Of a DNA stretch of 64,000 nucleotides, positions 17,394 to 26,554 are shown in pieces. This DNA comes from Azophilus sp965221465 (GTDB lineage Bacteria; Pseudomonadota; Gammaproteobacteria; Pseudomonadales; Azotimanducaceae). The notes beneath the pieces were generated by a model. It was given only the letters and a program-made list of their open reading frames with translations. It was not told the origin of the DNA and ran no database searches. How positions within the stretch are numbered: position 1 is the first letter of the stretch; each line of letters begins with the position of its first letter. The translations under genes and the position numbers were made by a program. Location of the stretch: positions 992,001-1,056,000 of the forward strand of contig OZ244892.1 of NCBI GenBank assembly GCA_965221465.1, given 5' to 3'.

Positions 17394-17897
17394 TCAGGTT
17401 TCCAGGAAACGGGGAATCAGTTCGGCAAAATTGCAGGGACGGTTGTCGATGTCGAGCTGCTTGCCGATGATCTTCTCCCAGCCCGTGCGCACGGCGTTGC
17501 CCGAGCCGGGCAGCGCAAAGATCAGGGTGCCGTTGGCGAGACCCGCCACTGCCCGGGACTGGATGGTGGATGAGCCGATCTCGTCGTAGGAAATCTGCCG
17601 GAACAGTTCGCCGAACCCCTCGATGGTTTTGTCGAACAGCGGAATCAGTGCCTCGGGCGTGTTGTCGCGCCCCGTAAATCCGGTGCCGCCGGTGGTCAGG
17701 ATGACGGTGATCCGCGCGTCGGCGATCCACTCCGAAACCCGGGCTCGAATCCGGTAGACATCGTCTTTCTCGATCGTGCGACAGGCGAGCCTGTGGCCGG
17801 CGGACTCGAGCAATTCGACCAGCAGGTCGCCGGAGGTGTCGTTCGCGGCCGTTCGCGTATCCGAGACGGTCATGACGGCACAGGCAAGGCTTGTCAC
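17394..17897 (-). CDS. moaB: Molybdenum cofactor biosynthesis protein MoaB/MogA family
   Basis: The protein belongs to the family that adenylates molybdopterin during molybdenum cofactor synthesis. Motifs seen are AVMTVSDTR, DTSGDLLVELLESAGH, VILTTGGTGFTGRDNTPEA and the GLANGTLIFALPGSGNA loop. GTG 17897 is chosen as start because GGAGGA lies 9 nt upstream, giving 167 residues; the longer frame from 17942 adds a non-homologous tail. No other moa/mog gene is in the window, and the link with fabY or the carboxylase gene is not obvious. Confidence 0.9.
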   Translation of the reverse strand: MTSLACAVMTVSDTRTAANDTSGDLLVELLESAGHRLACRTIEKDDVYRIRARVSEWIADARITVILTTGGTGFTGRDNTPEALIPLFDKTIEGFGELFRQISYDEIGSSTIQSRAVAGLANGTLIFALPGSGNAVRTGWEKIIGKQLDIDNRPCNFAELIPRFLET

Positions 17898-18321
17898 AGG
17901 CGTGTTCCTCCGTTTCGCATTCAGGTTGCCGCAAGACGGCACGGTCGTTCACAACACCCGATGCGATGTCGTCGGCGTTGCGTGGCCGCACGCGCGATTT
18001 TACCAGCCCCTGGCCCGACCCGATTACGACTGAACTGCTGCCGCCGTCAATTGCAGCAAACCCACCCGCCGTGATCCCGCCGCATGCTCAACGTGCTGTC
18101 AAGCACGCCTCGAGCGCGCTCGTGCTCCGCGCAACCGGCACTGTAACGCCTCTTGCGAGCCTTGCCATGTCCATTTGCGAACAGGTCGGGGATGGACCCG
18201 TTCGCCGGATTTGCCGCCGTGGTTGGCTCACTTCGGCCGGCGCGAAACGCCCGACCTTGCAGCGTTGACGCGTTCTGCCCGCTCTGAAATCATGCAGATT
18301 GCGCGGATCAGGAAGTAAGGC
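17898..18321. other. Spacer between moaB and the carboxylase gene, with repeat R2 fragment
   Basis: This 424-bp divergent spacer contains an exact 6-bp hairpin, CGTGCT-GTCA-AGCACG, at about 18092-18107, and an R2-type end, CATTTGCGAACAGGTCGGG, at about 18172-18190. The segment from the hairpin to the R2 end is related to 36515-36640 on the opposite strand. No promoter hexamers are clear. GGAAGTAAGG just before 18322 is the ribosome-binding region of the carboxylase gene. Confidence 0.5.
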
Positions 18322-21300
18322 GTGGAAAAACAGCTCATCGAGGGCGACCGTCTCTATCTCATCGCCGAAAGCCTGGCCCAGGAGTTCTCGCTGTTTCCGA
18401 CCCGGCGGCGCAACGAGAAACTGCCCGGAATGCTCACCCGTTCCCAGATCGCCCGGCGGACGAAGCGCCTGGCCGTTCTCGACATCGACTCCTACATCGA
18501 AAAGGTAGTTGCTGCGGCGGAGAACAAGAACAGGACGCCGGCGCCCGAGGCGATCCGGCAACTCGGCAACATCGAAAGCGAGGAGTTGACCGGGCCATTC
18601 TACTGCGCCACCGTCGAGATGGACTTCGACGACGATGTGCGTCTGGTCGGTTTCATCGCGCAGAACCGGGCCAGCGAAAACGGCATCTGGGGCCCCGATC
18701 ACCATCTGCGCGCCGCCGATGTCCTCACCCGGTACGCCAAGCGGCGCATTCCCATCGTGACCTTCATGGATACGCCCGGCGCCGATGCCCGGGAAGACGC
18801 CAACCGGGCCAACCAGGCGCACAGCATTTCGCGCCTGATCGCCGAAGCGAGCAACGTCGACGTGCCCAACGTCGGCATCGTCTACGGGTTGGGCTATTCG
18901 GGCGGTGCGATTCCGCTTGCGGCGAGCAACATGATCCTTGCGGTAAGAGACGGTGTTTTCAGCACCATTCAGCCGCCGGGGCTCGCCAACATCGCCCGGC
19001 GCCTCAATCTCTCCTGGCAGGAGTGCGCAAAATACGTCGGTCTGTCGCCGTTCGAGTTGTACATGCAGGGTTATATCGACGGCGTCATCGACTATTCGCC
19101 CGATCGGCCGGACCAACTGGAAAACCTGCGCCTTGCCATCGTTGGCAGCCTCGCGTCCGTCGAGCAGCGCACTCGCGATTTCGTCGCGGAAAACCCCTAC
19201 ATCCTGGATCACTACCGCCAGAGTCTGCAGCGCTACCTGAATCCGTCGCCGCAGCTCAAGCTGATGCAGGAAAGCGCGCTCCTGAGAATCACCAAGAATC
19301 CGACCGAGTATCTCAACCTGTTCGGCGTCGCCTACCGGTACCTGCGTTATCTGAAGGTTCGCCAGCGCATCCGCGCCACCAGCACGCAGCAGTACGGACG
19401 CCTTGCCGAGCGTGACTTGCCGAAAGGCGAGCTGGCGCGACGGGCCGAACTGGAGCGGCGTCGGACGTTCCTGAAATGGCTTCAGGACCCGGACAGGATG
19501 GTTTACGACGATACGCTCTCGAAGGCGCTGCGCAGCTACAACGATGCCAGACAGACGGTCCACGACGAGCGGGGCAGGATCGCACAGTTGATATTCGGGG
19601 AGCCGCGGAAAAACTACGAGCAGGCCCGGACGCGCCTTGTTTCCGCAGTTGGCGGCTTTCTCTACAACCGCTGGAAGGGCGATGCGGCGAGCAATTGCAG
19701 TGCGCTTGCGCGCTACCTGGAACACCACGAGGACACCCATCGGATTCTGAGGGTTCGAGACATTGGCGACCCGGTCAAGCTCATCCGTGCGATTCGCAAG
19801 GACGGCAAGCTGGTCGGCGCCATCCGCGAGCGGTTCACGCACGAAGGCAAGAAGCTGCTGCGCGCCGGTGGAATCCAGGGCAAGTCCTTGAACTGGCTGG
19901 GAACCCAGTTGACCACCGAGTTGAACATGGTGATTACGGGTGAGACGCTGGCCGATGTGCTCGAGGGCGAACTGCATCCCGAATGCCGGGCGCTGGTATT
20001 GCGGGGCGGTTCGGATATCCAGGTCAATCGGGAGATCCTCACCCGCCGTTACTCCGACTACATCCAACCGCCAAGGCAAGGCGGTGGGCCGGTACCGCTC
20101 GGCGACACGACGGTACTCGATGTGCTGGTCGATGCGGACCTGCGCCGCGATTTCATCGACGAGTGCAAAAAGCTGCTGCTGTTCGATGGGGTCTACGATC
20201 GCATCATCGCCAGCCTCGATACCATTGCGGAAGAGGCGCAGGCGGATCACTCGTTGTCGCAGCAGACGCTCGAGACGCTGATCGACACCGCGCTCGAGGC
20301 ATCCGCCACGTCCTCGCCCGGTGTGACAGGGGCGTCCGACGATCTTCATGTCCTGCGCCACGGTTTTTTCCAATGGTACCGGCGCATGGGCAAGCTGCCC
20401 AGGGGCACCGAGTTCTTCAGGGCGGTGGAGGAGTGGAAGCGGGCCAGCTTCCCGTATCTGGCCGATGCACTGTTCGTCGTCGTGACGTACCTGTTTCAGA
20501 ACCTGCTCGGTTCCCTGGTGCAGTCGAAACGGGAACGGAAGTCGTACGACGGGCGCATTGCCCCGAGAAACATCGGCCGCCGCAAGGACTTCTGGTATCG
20601 CCTGAACATGGCCTACCGGGATCTGCTGATGCAAAAGGCGCTCGATCGATACAAGCGGGAGCACCGGTTTACGTATCAGGACATCCTGGATGAATTCTTC
20701 ACGGATTGGGAGGAACGCTTCGGCGACCTGATCAGTTCCGACCCCTGCGGTTTTCCCGGTTTTCGGCACGCCATCGAAGATGCGCTGAACAAGGGGCTGC
20801 CGCCCTGCGGCATCGTCACGGGCATGGCCAGACTCAAGGGATCAGCCCAAGGGGCCGGCTCTGAAGAGGCGAACGCCAACGGTGGCCCGCGTTGCGGCGT
20901 CGTGATCTCCAATGTCGCCTTTCAGGCCGGCTCCTTCGACATGGCCAGCGGCGAGAAATTCTGCAAGCTGCTCGTGGATTGCGCGATCGAGCACGTGCCG
21001 GTGGTCTGTTTCGTGTGCTCCGGCGGCATGCAGACCAAGGAGGGCGCCGGCGCGCTGTTCTCCATGGCGGCGGTCAACGATCGCATCACGCGATTCGTGC
21101 GCGACCATGACCTGCCGATCATCGTCTTCGGTTACGGGGACTGCACCGGCGGCGCCCAGGCGAGCTTCGTCACTCATCCACTGGTGCAGACGTATTACTT
21201 CTCCGGCACGAGCATGCCGTTCGCCGGCCAGCTCGTGGTGCCGAGCAACCTGCCGCTGAACGCCATTCTCTCCAATTACCTGTCGGTCAACGAGTCGTCG

Positions 21301-23253
21301 ATGCAGGGCCTGGTCCGACACCCGTTCCATCGACAACTCGATGCAGACCTGCGCCGGATCGATCCCGAGATTCCGGTTGCGGAGGAGACCGTGCCGCTGG
21401 TCATGCGGCGTGTCATGTCCGGTGTCCTCAGCCGGGCGCGCCCGATGGTGGATGTGCCCCGCCCCCGGTACCGCGACGCCGACCTGGTCAGGCCCATCGA
21501 GCGCGTGCTGATTCACGCCAGGGGATGCACGGCTGCCAAACTGGTCCGCATCGCTCAGGCTCGGGGCATCGAGGTCGTGCTGGTGCAATCCGACCCGGAC
21601 ATGGAATCGGCGGTGGTCGACCAGTTGAGCGACCGCGATACGCTGGTCTGCATCGGCGGCAACACCCCGGACGAAAGCTATCTGAACGGGCGCAGCGTTC
21701 TGAGTGTCGCGGAACAGGAAAGTGCGGATTCGCTGCATCCCGGCATCGGTTTTCTGTCGGAGAACGCCCAGTTTGCGGAACTGGTGCGTAATCACGGCAT
21801 CAATTTCATCGGACCGCCGGTGGCGGCGATGGAAACCATGGGGAACAAGTCCAATGCCATCGCCACGGCGTCCAGGCTCGATGTGCCGGTCGTGCCGGGC
21901 AGCCACGGCATTCTCACCGATGCCGACCGCGCGGAAGAAGTGGCTGCCGAGATCGGTTATCCGGTGCTCATCAAGGCCGTGCACGGGGGAGGCGGCAAGG
22001 GCATACAGGTGGTGGAAACGCCGGCCGAATTTCACGAGTTGTTTCACCGGGTGAGGGCGGAGGCGCGCAGCGCCTTCGGCAACGGCGATGTGTACCTGGA
22101 GAAGTACGTCACGTCGCTGCGCCACATCGAAGTGCAGATCCTGCGCGATACCCTGGGCAATACCCGGGTGCTTGGCCTCAGAGACTGCAGCGTACAGCGA
22201 GAGAAGCAGAAGGTATTCGAAGAGTCCGGCTCCACCATGTTGCCGGCAAAGCTCGAAAAGGACGTGCTGAGGCATGCGGCTGCAATCGCCGACGAGGTGG
22301 GTTACGTCGGTGCGGGCACGGTGGAATTCATCTTCGACCTGGATGCGAAGGCCGTCTACTTCATGGAAATGAACACGCGCTTGCAGGTCGAACACCCCGT
22401 CACGGAGTGGGTTTCCGGGGTGGACATCGTCGGTGAGCAATTCCGAATCGCTTCCGGCGAATCCATCGCCGGCATCGAGTCGGCGAACGACGGTTTCGCC
22501 ATCGAGGCTCGAATCAACGCCGAGGGCATGCAACTTGCCGGCGACGGCTCCCTGTCGTTCCGGCCTCACCCGGGCGAGATCACCGAAGCTGTTTTCCCCG
22601 AGGACGAGGGTGTGGAGGTGATTGCCGCGGCGGGGAGCGGCAAGTTCGTTTCTCCCTACTACGACAGCATGGTTGCCCAGATCATCGTGCATGCAGAGGA
22701 TCGAGATGCGGCAATCGACAAGCTCGCCGACTATCTCGGGCGCGTCCGCATTACCGGCATCTGCACCAATATCGCACTGTTGCTGCGAGTTCTGGCGGAC
22801 GAGCAATTCAGGGGCGGCAAATACGATACGAACTACCTGCCCGAGTTTCTGGCGCGTACCGATGCGCGGTTGCTGATCGAGGAGGTGGAGGCCGCTGCCG
22901 GTCGGCGGGCCTCGGCGATCGATCTGGACAGCATCCGCATCGACGACAGCGATGAATTGAAAGTGCTGTCGCCGGCCGCGGCGATCTTCTACTCGGCGCC
23001 TTCGCCGTCGGAACCCGAATACGCTGCCGTGGGCGACCGCGTCACCGTGGAGACGACGCTCTGCCAGCTCGAGGCCATGAAGATCTTCACGCCCCTGGCG
23101 CTGCAGGATTTCAATGCCGAGGCGGGGCTCTACGCCGCTGATGCGGAGTTCGAGATCACTCGGGTGAATCTCAGCAGCGGCCAGCAGGTGAATGCCGGAG
23201 ACCTGCTTTTCGTGGTCAGGCCGGTAGCCGCCGCGGCTACGCGGGTCGCCTGA
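18322..23253 (+). CDS. Single-chain biotin-dependent acyl-CoA (probably acetyl-CoA) carboxylase
   Basis: The 1643-residue protein combines all parts of a biotin carboxylase. About residues 100-290 resemble AccA (FMDTPGADAREDANRANQAH, GLGYSGGAIPLAASN). About 850-1000 resemble AccD (FQAGSFDMASGEKF, VCFVCSGGMQTKEGAGALF, DCTGGAQASF) without the AccD zinc finger. About 1060-1500 is biotin carboxylase (VHGGGGKGIQVV, MNTRLQVEHPVTEWVSGVD). The C-terminus is a biotinyl domain with the lysine in QLEAMKIFTPL (about 1585). The order CT-alpha, CT-beta, BC, BCCP differs from the eukaryotic BC-BCCP-CT. About 290-850 is an uncharacterised alpha-helical linker. GTG 18322 follows GGAAGTAAGG. Acetyl-CoA as substrate is an inference from the AccA/AccD-like CT halves and the nearby fabY. 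Confidence 0.88.
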   Translation: MEKQLIEGDRLYLIAESLAQEFSLFPTRRRNEKLPGMLTRSQIARRTKRLAVLDIDSYIEKVVAAAENKNRTPAPEAIRQLGNIESEELTGPFYCATVEMDFDDDVRLVGFIAQNRASENGIWGPDHHLRAADVLTRYAKRRIPIVTFMDTPGADAREDANRANQAHSISRLIAEASNVDVPNVGIVYGLGYSGGAIPLAASNMILAVRDGVFSTIQPPGLANIARRLNLSWQECAKYVGLSPFELYMQGYIDGVIDYSPDRPDQLENLRLAIVGSLASVEQRTRDFVAENPYILDHYRQSLQRYLNPSPQLKLMQESALLRITKNPTEYLNLFGVAYRYLRYLKVRQRIRATSTQQYGRLAERDLPKGELARRAELERRRTFLKWLQDPDRMVYDDTLSKALRSYNDARQTVHDERGRIAQLIFGEPRKNYEQARTRLVSAVGGFLYNRWKGDAASNCSALARYLEHHEDTHRILRVRDIGDPVKLIRAIRKDGKLVGAIRERFTHEGKKLLRAGGIQGKSLNWLGTQLTTELNMVITGETLADVLEGELHPECRALVLRGGSDIQVNREILTRRYSDYIQPPRQGGGPVPLGDTTVLDVLVDADLRRDFIDECKKLLLFDGVYDRIIASLDTIAEEAQADHSLSQQTLETLIDTALEASATSSPGVTGASDDLHVLRHGFFQWYRRMGKLPRGTEFFRAVEEWKRASFPYLADALFVVVTYLFQNLLGSLVQSKRERKSYDGRIAPRNIGRRKDFWYRLNMAYRDLLMQKALDRYKREHRFTYQDILDEFFTDWEERFGDLISSDPCGFPGFRHAIEDALNKGLPPCGIVTGMARLKGSAQGAGSEEANANGGPRCGVVISNVAFQAGSFDMASGEKFCKLLVDCAIEHVPVVCFVCSGGMQTKEGAGALFSMAAVNDRITRFVRDHDLPIIVFGYGDCTGGAQASFVTHPLVQTYYFSGTSMPFAGQLVVPSNLPLNAILSNYLSVNESSMQGLVRHPFHRQLDADLRRIDPEIPVAEETVPLVMRRVMSGVLSRARPMVDVPRPRYRDADLVRPIERVLIHARGCTAAKLVRIAQARGIEVVLVQSDPDMESAVVDQLSDRDTLVCIGGNTPDESYLNGRSVLSVAEQESADSLHPGIGFLSENAQFAELVRNHGINFIGPPVAAMETMGNKSNAIATASRLDVPVVPGSHGILTDADRAEEVAAEIGYPVLIKAVHGGGGKGIQVVETPAEFHELFHRVRAEARSAFGNGDVYLEKYVTSLRHIEVQILRDTLGNTRVLGLRDCSVQREKQKVFEESGSTMLPAKLEKDVLRHAAAIADEVGYVGAGTVEFIFDLDAKAVYFMEMNTRLQVEHPVTEWVSGVDIVGEQFRIASGESIAGIESANDGFAIEARINAEGMQLAGDGSLSFRPHPGEITEAVFPEDEGVEVIAAAGSGKFVSPYYDSMVAQIIVHAEDRDAAIDKLADYLGRVRITGICTNIALLLRVLADEQFRGGKYDTNYLPEFLARTDARLLIEEVEAAAGRRASAIDLDSIRIDDSDELKVLSPAAAIFYSAPSPSEPEYAAVGDRVTVETTLCQLEAMKIFTPLALQDFNAEAGLYAADAEFEITRVNLSSGQQVNAGDLLFVVRPVAAAATRVA

Positions 23254-23260
23254 CGAGGCC

Positions 23261-24115
23261 GTGCTGGAAAACCTCGAGACCCTCGTCATGCTGTCGAAGA
23301 CCGGCACCATGATGGAAACCGGCACCGTGATGAAGATCTCGCAGTCGGCCGTCAGCAAACGCATTGCCGCCCTGGAACGGTACTACGACCGCCCGCTGGT
23401 CGAGCGGTATGGTCGTCGTGTGGTGCTCACGCATCACGGCACCCATCTCGTCGAGAAGGTCTCGCCCCTGGTCAGCGAACTGCGCAGCGTGTTTCTCGAA
23501 GACAGCGCTCTGCCGAGTGGCAAGATCATCCTGGGGGTTTCCGAGGCCATTCTGGCAAGCTGGGGGCCGAAACTCTTTGCTGCCGTGCAGCAGGACATGC
23601 CGGAGGTGGAATTCACATTCCACGCCCAACGTTCGCCCACCGTCCTGGACCGGCTGCGCAGCGGCGAGTACATGGTGGGCATCTGCACTGGCGCTTCCGG
23701 TGCGGACACCGACCTGCAGAGCGAAATCGTGAGGCTCGAACCCATGGTGATCGTCCCGTCGGCGCTCGCGCCGTTCGACTACAGGGTCGGCGCGGATCTC
23801 GATGTCATAACGATCGAGAGCCGGTCCGGAGCCTGGGCTTCCATAGAAGAGGACATGCGGCGCCTCAACCTGCACCGGAAGGTGTCGCTCGAATCGTTCT
23901 TCAGCGCCGCGCAGATGGCGCTGGCCGGCTTCGGCCACGGCCTGGTGCCCATCGGCGTGGCCTCGACCCTGGGTGCGCCAGCGGAGAAACTGATTGCGCT
24001 GGACGAGCAGGGGCTCAATCGCCCGGTACGATTCGTCGCCCGCAAGTCCATGTTCTCGCAGCCGCTGGTGCAGAGCTTCCACCATTCGATACGACGCCAT
24101 GTTGCCGAAGCCTGA
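23261..24115 (+). CDS. LysR family transcriptional regulator
   Basis: The 284-residue protein has an N-terminal winged helix-turn-helix (MKISQSAVSKRIAALERYYD, then PLVERYGRRVVLTHHG) and a periplasmic-binding-like effector domain (IILGVSEAILASWGP, GEYMVGICTG, MALAGFGHGLVPIGVA). GTG 23261 starts 7 nt after the carboxylase stop with GAGG just before it, so the two are co-transcribed. Most LysR genes are divergent from their targets, so this arrangement is unusual. Its ligand is unknown; control of the upstream carboxylase is plausible. Confidence 0.9.
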   Translation: MLENLETLVMLSKTGTMMETGTVMKISQSAVSKRIAALERYYDRPLVERYGRRVVLTHHGTHLVEKVSPLVSELRSVFLEDSALPSGKIILGVSEAILASWGPKLFAAVQQDMPEVEFTFHAQRSPTVLDRLRSGEYMVGICTGASGADTDLQSEIVRLEPMVIVPSALAPFDYRVGADLDVITIESRSGAWASIEEDMRRLNLHRKVSLESFFSAAQMALAGFGHGLVPIGVASTLGAPAEKLIALDEQGLNRPVRFVARKSMFSQPLVQSFHHSIRRHVAEA

Positions 24116-24265
24116 ACCGCCGCAAACCGGGGACAGCCGACCCCGAGACATGCCGACGCGTTTGTGACAGCGAAAGTTCAACCAGACGTTGCCTCGGGTC
24201 GGGCTCGGGTCGGAATGCATGCGGCGGGATGCCGAGACAAGTACTACCAGGAAAGGGGTTCATCG

Positions 24266-24790
24266 ATGAGGTTGAAAACACTGTTGACAATGGCATTGAT
24301 CGCGGGGTTCTCCGCCACCGCGCGCGCCGAAGCACCGACCGCACTGGCTCGACTCGTCGATCCCGAAGGTGAAGTGATCGGCAAGGCCACTTTCGAGCAG
24401 GCGCCGACGGGCGTGCTCATGTACGTCGAAGTAACCGGCCTGGCCCCGGGTGCGCACGGCATTCACCTGCATGCCGTCGGCGCCTGCACGCCGGACTTCG
24501 GAGCGGCTGCCGGCCACATCAATCCCGATGGCAGAGCCCACGGTCTGCGCAACCCCGAAGGCCCGGACAACGGCGACCTGCCGTTGCTGCATGTGGGCGC
24601 CGACGGTTCGGCACGCGCCGAGTTCTTCACGTCCAGGGTCGCCATCTCCGGCGGTCCGGCGCCGGCCCTGCTCGACGAGGACGGTTCGGCCGTGATCGTT
24701 CACGCACACCCGGACGACCACTACACCCAGCCCATCGGTGGCGCCGGCGGACGCGTCGGCTGCGGCGTCATCGAGGCCACGATCGATTGA
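24266..24790 (+). CDS. sodC: Periplasmic Cu/Zn superoxide dismutase
   Basis: The 174-residue protein has a signal peptide (MRLKTLLTMALIAGFSATARA) and the SodC fold. Copper and zinc ligands are in GIHLHAVGACTP, AAAGHINPDGRAHG and GSAVIVHAHPDDHY; the disulphide Cys pair is in GACTP and GRVGCGVIEA, with the active-site Arg in GGRVGC. It dismutates superoxide in the periplasm. ATG 24266 is preferred over an upstream in-frame codon because AGGAAAGGGG precedes it and the signal peptide then starts correctly. Confidence 0.95.
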   Translation: MRLKTLLTMALIAGFSATARAEAPTALARLVDPEGEVIGKATFEQAPTGVLMYVEVTGLAPGAHGIHLHAVGACTPDFGAAAGHINPDGRAHGLRNPEGPDNGDLPLLHVGADGSARAEFFTSRVAISGGPAPALLDEDGSAVIVHAHPDDHYTQPIGGAGGRVGCGVIEATID

Positions 24791-24816
24791 CCCGCAATCG
24801 ACTCGAACGTCAATCC

Positions 24817-25545
24817 ATGAAAGTACTCGTGTTTCAGCATGCCGACAGCGAACATCCCGGCGTGCTGCGCGAATTCATGTCCGGGGACGGTCACGAGTGG
24901 GATGTCGTCCACCTCGACCGCGGCGATGCGATTCCCGCGCTCGAGCCCTACGACGCCCTGCTCGTGATGGGTGGTCCGCAGGATGTCTGGCAGCGCTCGG
25001 AGTTTCCCTGGCTGGCTGAAGAATGCGGCGCGATCCGGCAATTTGTCGTGGAATTGAACAGGCCCTTCCTGGGCATCTGTCTCGGGCACCAGTTGCTGGC
25101 CGAAGCGCTTGGCGGGCGGGTCGAACCGGGAGGAGCGGCGGAGGTCGGTGTCATGAGCGTGCAGCATGCAAATGGGGCTGCGGCCGATCGGGTGTTCCGC
25201 GAACTCGAAGACCCGCTGCCGGTTCTGCAATGGCATGGCGCCGAAGTCACTGCACTGCCTCCGGGCGCGCTGCTGCTGGCCTGCTCGCCGCGCTGCGGAA
25301 TCCAGGCCTTTCGCGTCGGCGAGCGCGCCTACGGAATGCAGTTTCACGTGGAGATTACCGCAGAGACGGTGGGTGACTGGATGCAGATCCCCGAATATGC
25401 GGTTTCCCTCGAAAAGGCCCTCGGCGAATATGGCGCCGCGCAGCTCGATGCGGAGGTGCGCCGCAACCTGCCGCGCTTCGAACGGGCAGCGCGGGTTGTC
25501 TACGATGGCTGGATCGGTCGTTCGGGAAACAGTCCGGCCAAGTGA
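24817..25545 (+). CDS. Class I glutamine amidotransferase-like protein
   Basis: The 242-residue protein has the GATase1 triad: Cys in FLGICLGHQLLAEALGG (about residue 87) and His/Glu in YGMQFHVEIT (about 176). YDALLVMGGPQDVW and the oxyanion region are typical of stand-alone GMP-synthase-like amidotransferases, which release ammonia from glutamine or gamma-glutamyl compounds. No partner synthetase is adjacent, so the substrate is unknown. ATG 24817 matches the family start (MKVLVFQHAD); an in-frame TTG at 24787 overlapping sodC is less likely. Its stop abuts repeat R2. Confidence 0.88.
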   Translation: MKVLVFQHADSEHPGVLREFMSGDGHEWDVVHLDRGDAIPALEPYDALLVMGGPQDVWQRSEFPWLAEECGAIRQFVVELNRPFLGICLGHQLLAEALGGRVEPGGAAEVGVMSVQHANGAAADRVFRELEDPLPVLQWHGAEVTALPPGALLLACSPRCGIQAFRVGERAYGMQFHVEITAETVGDWMQIPEYAVSLEKALGEYGAAQLDAEVRRNLPRFERAARVVYDGWIGRSGNSPAK

Positions 25546-25624
25546 CCCGATCAATTCACGAATGGAGTAATGCGGCCGTCAATGGCAACGTAATCACTGC
25601 GACGTCGATTCGTGAACAGGTCGG
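25546..25624 (+). repeat. Dispersed element R2, full copy 1
   Basis: The element begins CCCGATCAATTCACGAATGG immediately after the amidotransferase stop and ends CGATTCGTGAACAGGTCGG. The ends form an imperfect inverted repeat. The interior, GCGGCCGTCAATGGCAACG, matches the copy at 31836-31927. End fragments recur at about 18172-18190, 36515-36535, 37588-37606 and 47026-47046. Confidence 0.7.
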
Positions 25625-25731
25625 ACCAGAGCCCTGGCACGCCCCACACTTGCATTTGGCTTGCGTTCCGGCGCCCGCTTCGGCAACCTTCGCCGCTGGT
25701 CAATTCCTCTCTCGTGCACAAGGAAGCGCTC

Positions 25732-26325
25732 ATGGCACACACCCACGATCACGAGATCGTATCGATTTATCCTTTCACCGACGAAGAAGTCGACCAGCTC
25801 TTCACCAATGCCGGCGAGTGCGTGCTGATGTGGGGGACCAGGGACGGCTGGCCGGTCGGCGTGACGCATGCCTTCGTCTGGCGGGACGGAAAGCTCTGGA
25901 TCACATTCGCGGCGCATCGCCACCGGGCCTCCGCCATTCGCCGGGACAATCGCGTCTCCGTCAACGTTTCGAGCGCCAGCTATGCTGCCGATGCCTCGCC
26001 CGACCTGCCGACCGGCGCCATCACGGTCAAGGGCACCGGTGAGTTCTTCGAAGACGACGAGACCAAGAAGTGGTTCTATACGGCCCTGGCCAGAAAAGTC
26101 AGGCCCGACAGCGAAGAGGGCGAGAAGGCGTTCTACAGCATGCTCGACTCGCCGCTCAGGGTGATCCTTGCGGTGACCCCGGTGAAGAAGATCATGTACA
26201 ACAGCAAGACGGCGGGCGCGCACATGGCGGGTGTCGCCAGTGAAGAAGACCTCGGCGAGCGTCTCGACGTCGACAAGGATCGCATGAACGCGGAACGAGC
26301 GCGACGCGGGCTGCCGCCCCGATAG
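25732..26325 (+). CDS. Pyridoxamine 5'-phosphate oxidase / split-barrel flavin-binding family protein
   Basis: The 197-residue protein resembles PPOX-type FMN- or F420-binding split barrels: VLMWGTRDGWPVGVTHAFVWRDGKL with LWITFAAHRHRASAIRRDNRVSV near the N-terminus. Such proteins oxidise pyridoxamine phosphate or reduce various cofactored substrates; the specificity here is unknown. ATG 25732 is chosen because AAGGAAG lies just upstream and family similarity starts soon after. The longer frame from 25612 begins inside repeat R2 and is rejected. Confidence 0.75.
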   Translation: MAHTHDHEIVSIYPFTDEEVDQLFTNAGECVLMWGTRDGWPVGVTHAFVWRDGKLWITFAAHRHRASAIRRDNRVSVNVSSASYAADASPDLPTGAITVKGTGEFFEDDETKKWFYTALARKVRPDSEEGEKAFYSMLDSPLRVILAVTPVKKIMYNSKTAGAHMAGVASEEDLGERLDVDKDRMNAERARRGLPPR

Positions 26326-26554
26326 CCGCATTGATTGCGATGCCGCACGACGGCCGCGCCTTGTCGTATTCCTGTACCCGGGTTCGGTCGGTTGTGGGGA
26401 CGAACCTGCACCGGGTGACCGCATTCACGATCGGGCAGGGCATCGCACCACCGGCCGGGCTGAAGGGGCCGGGGCAGCAGATTAAAGATATTTCCGTGCC
26501 GCGCCCAATGGTGCCGGCAGGGATTCGTAACAGTTCTCGAATGGAGAGATTCGC

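Noticed and set aside
18088..20769. 893-codon open frame opposite the carboxylase gene
   Set aside because: It is antisense to clear AccA-like coding sequence; high GC removes stops on the opposite strand, and its product shows no domain.
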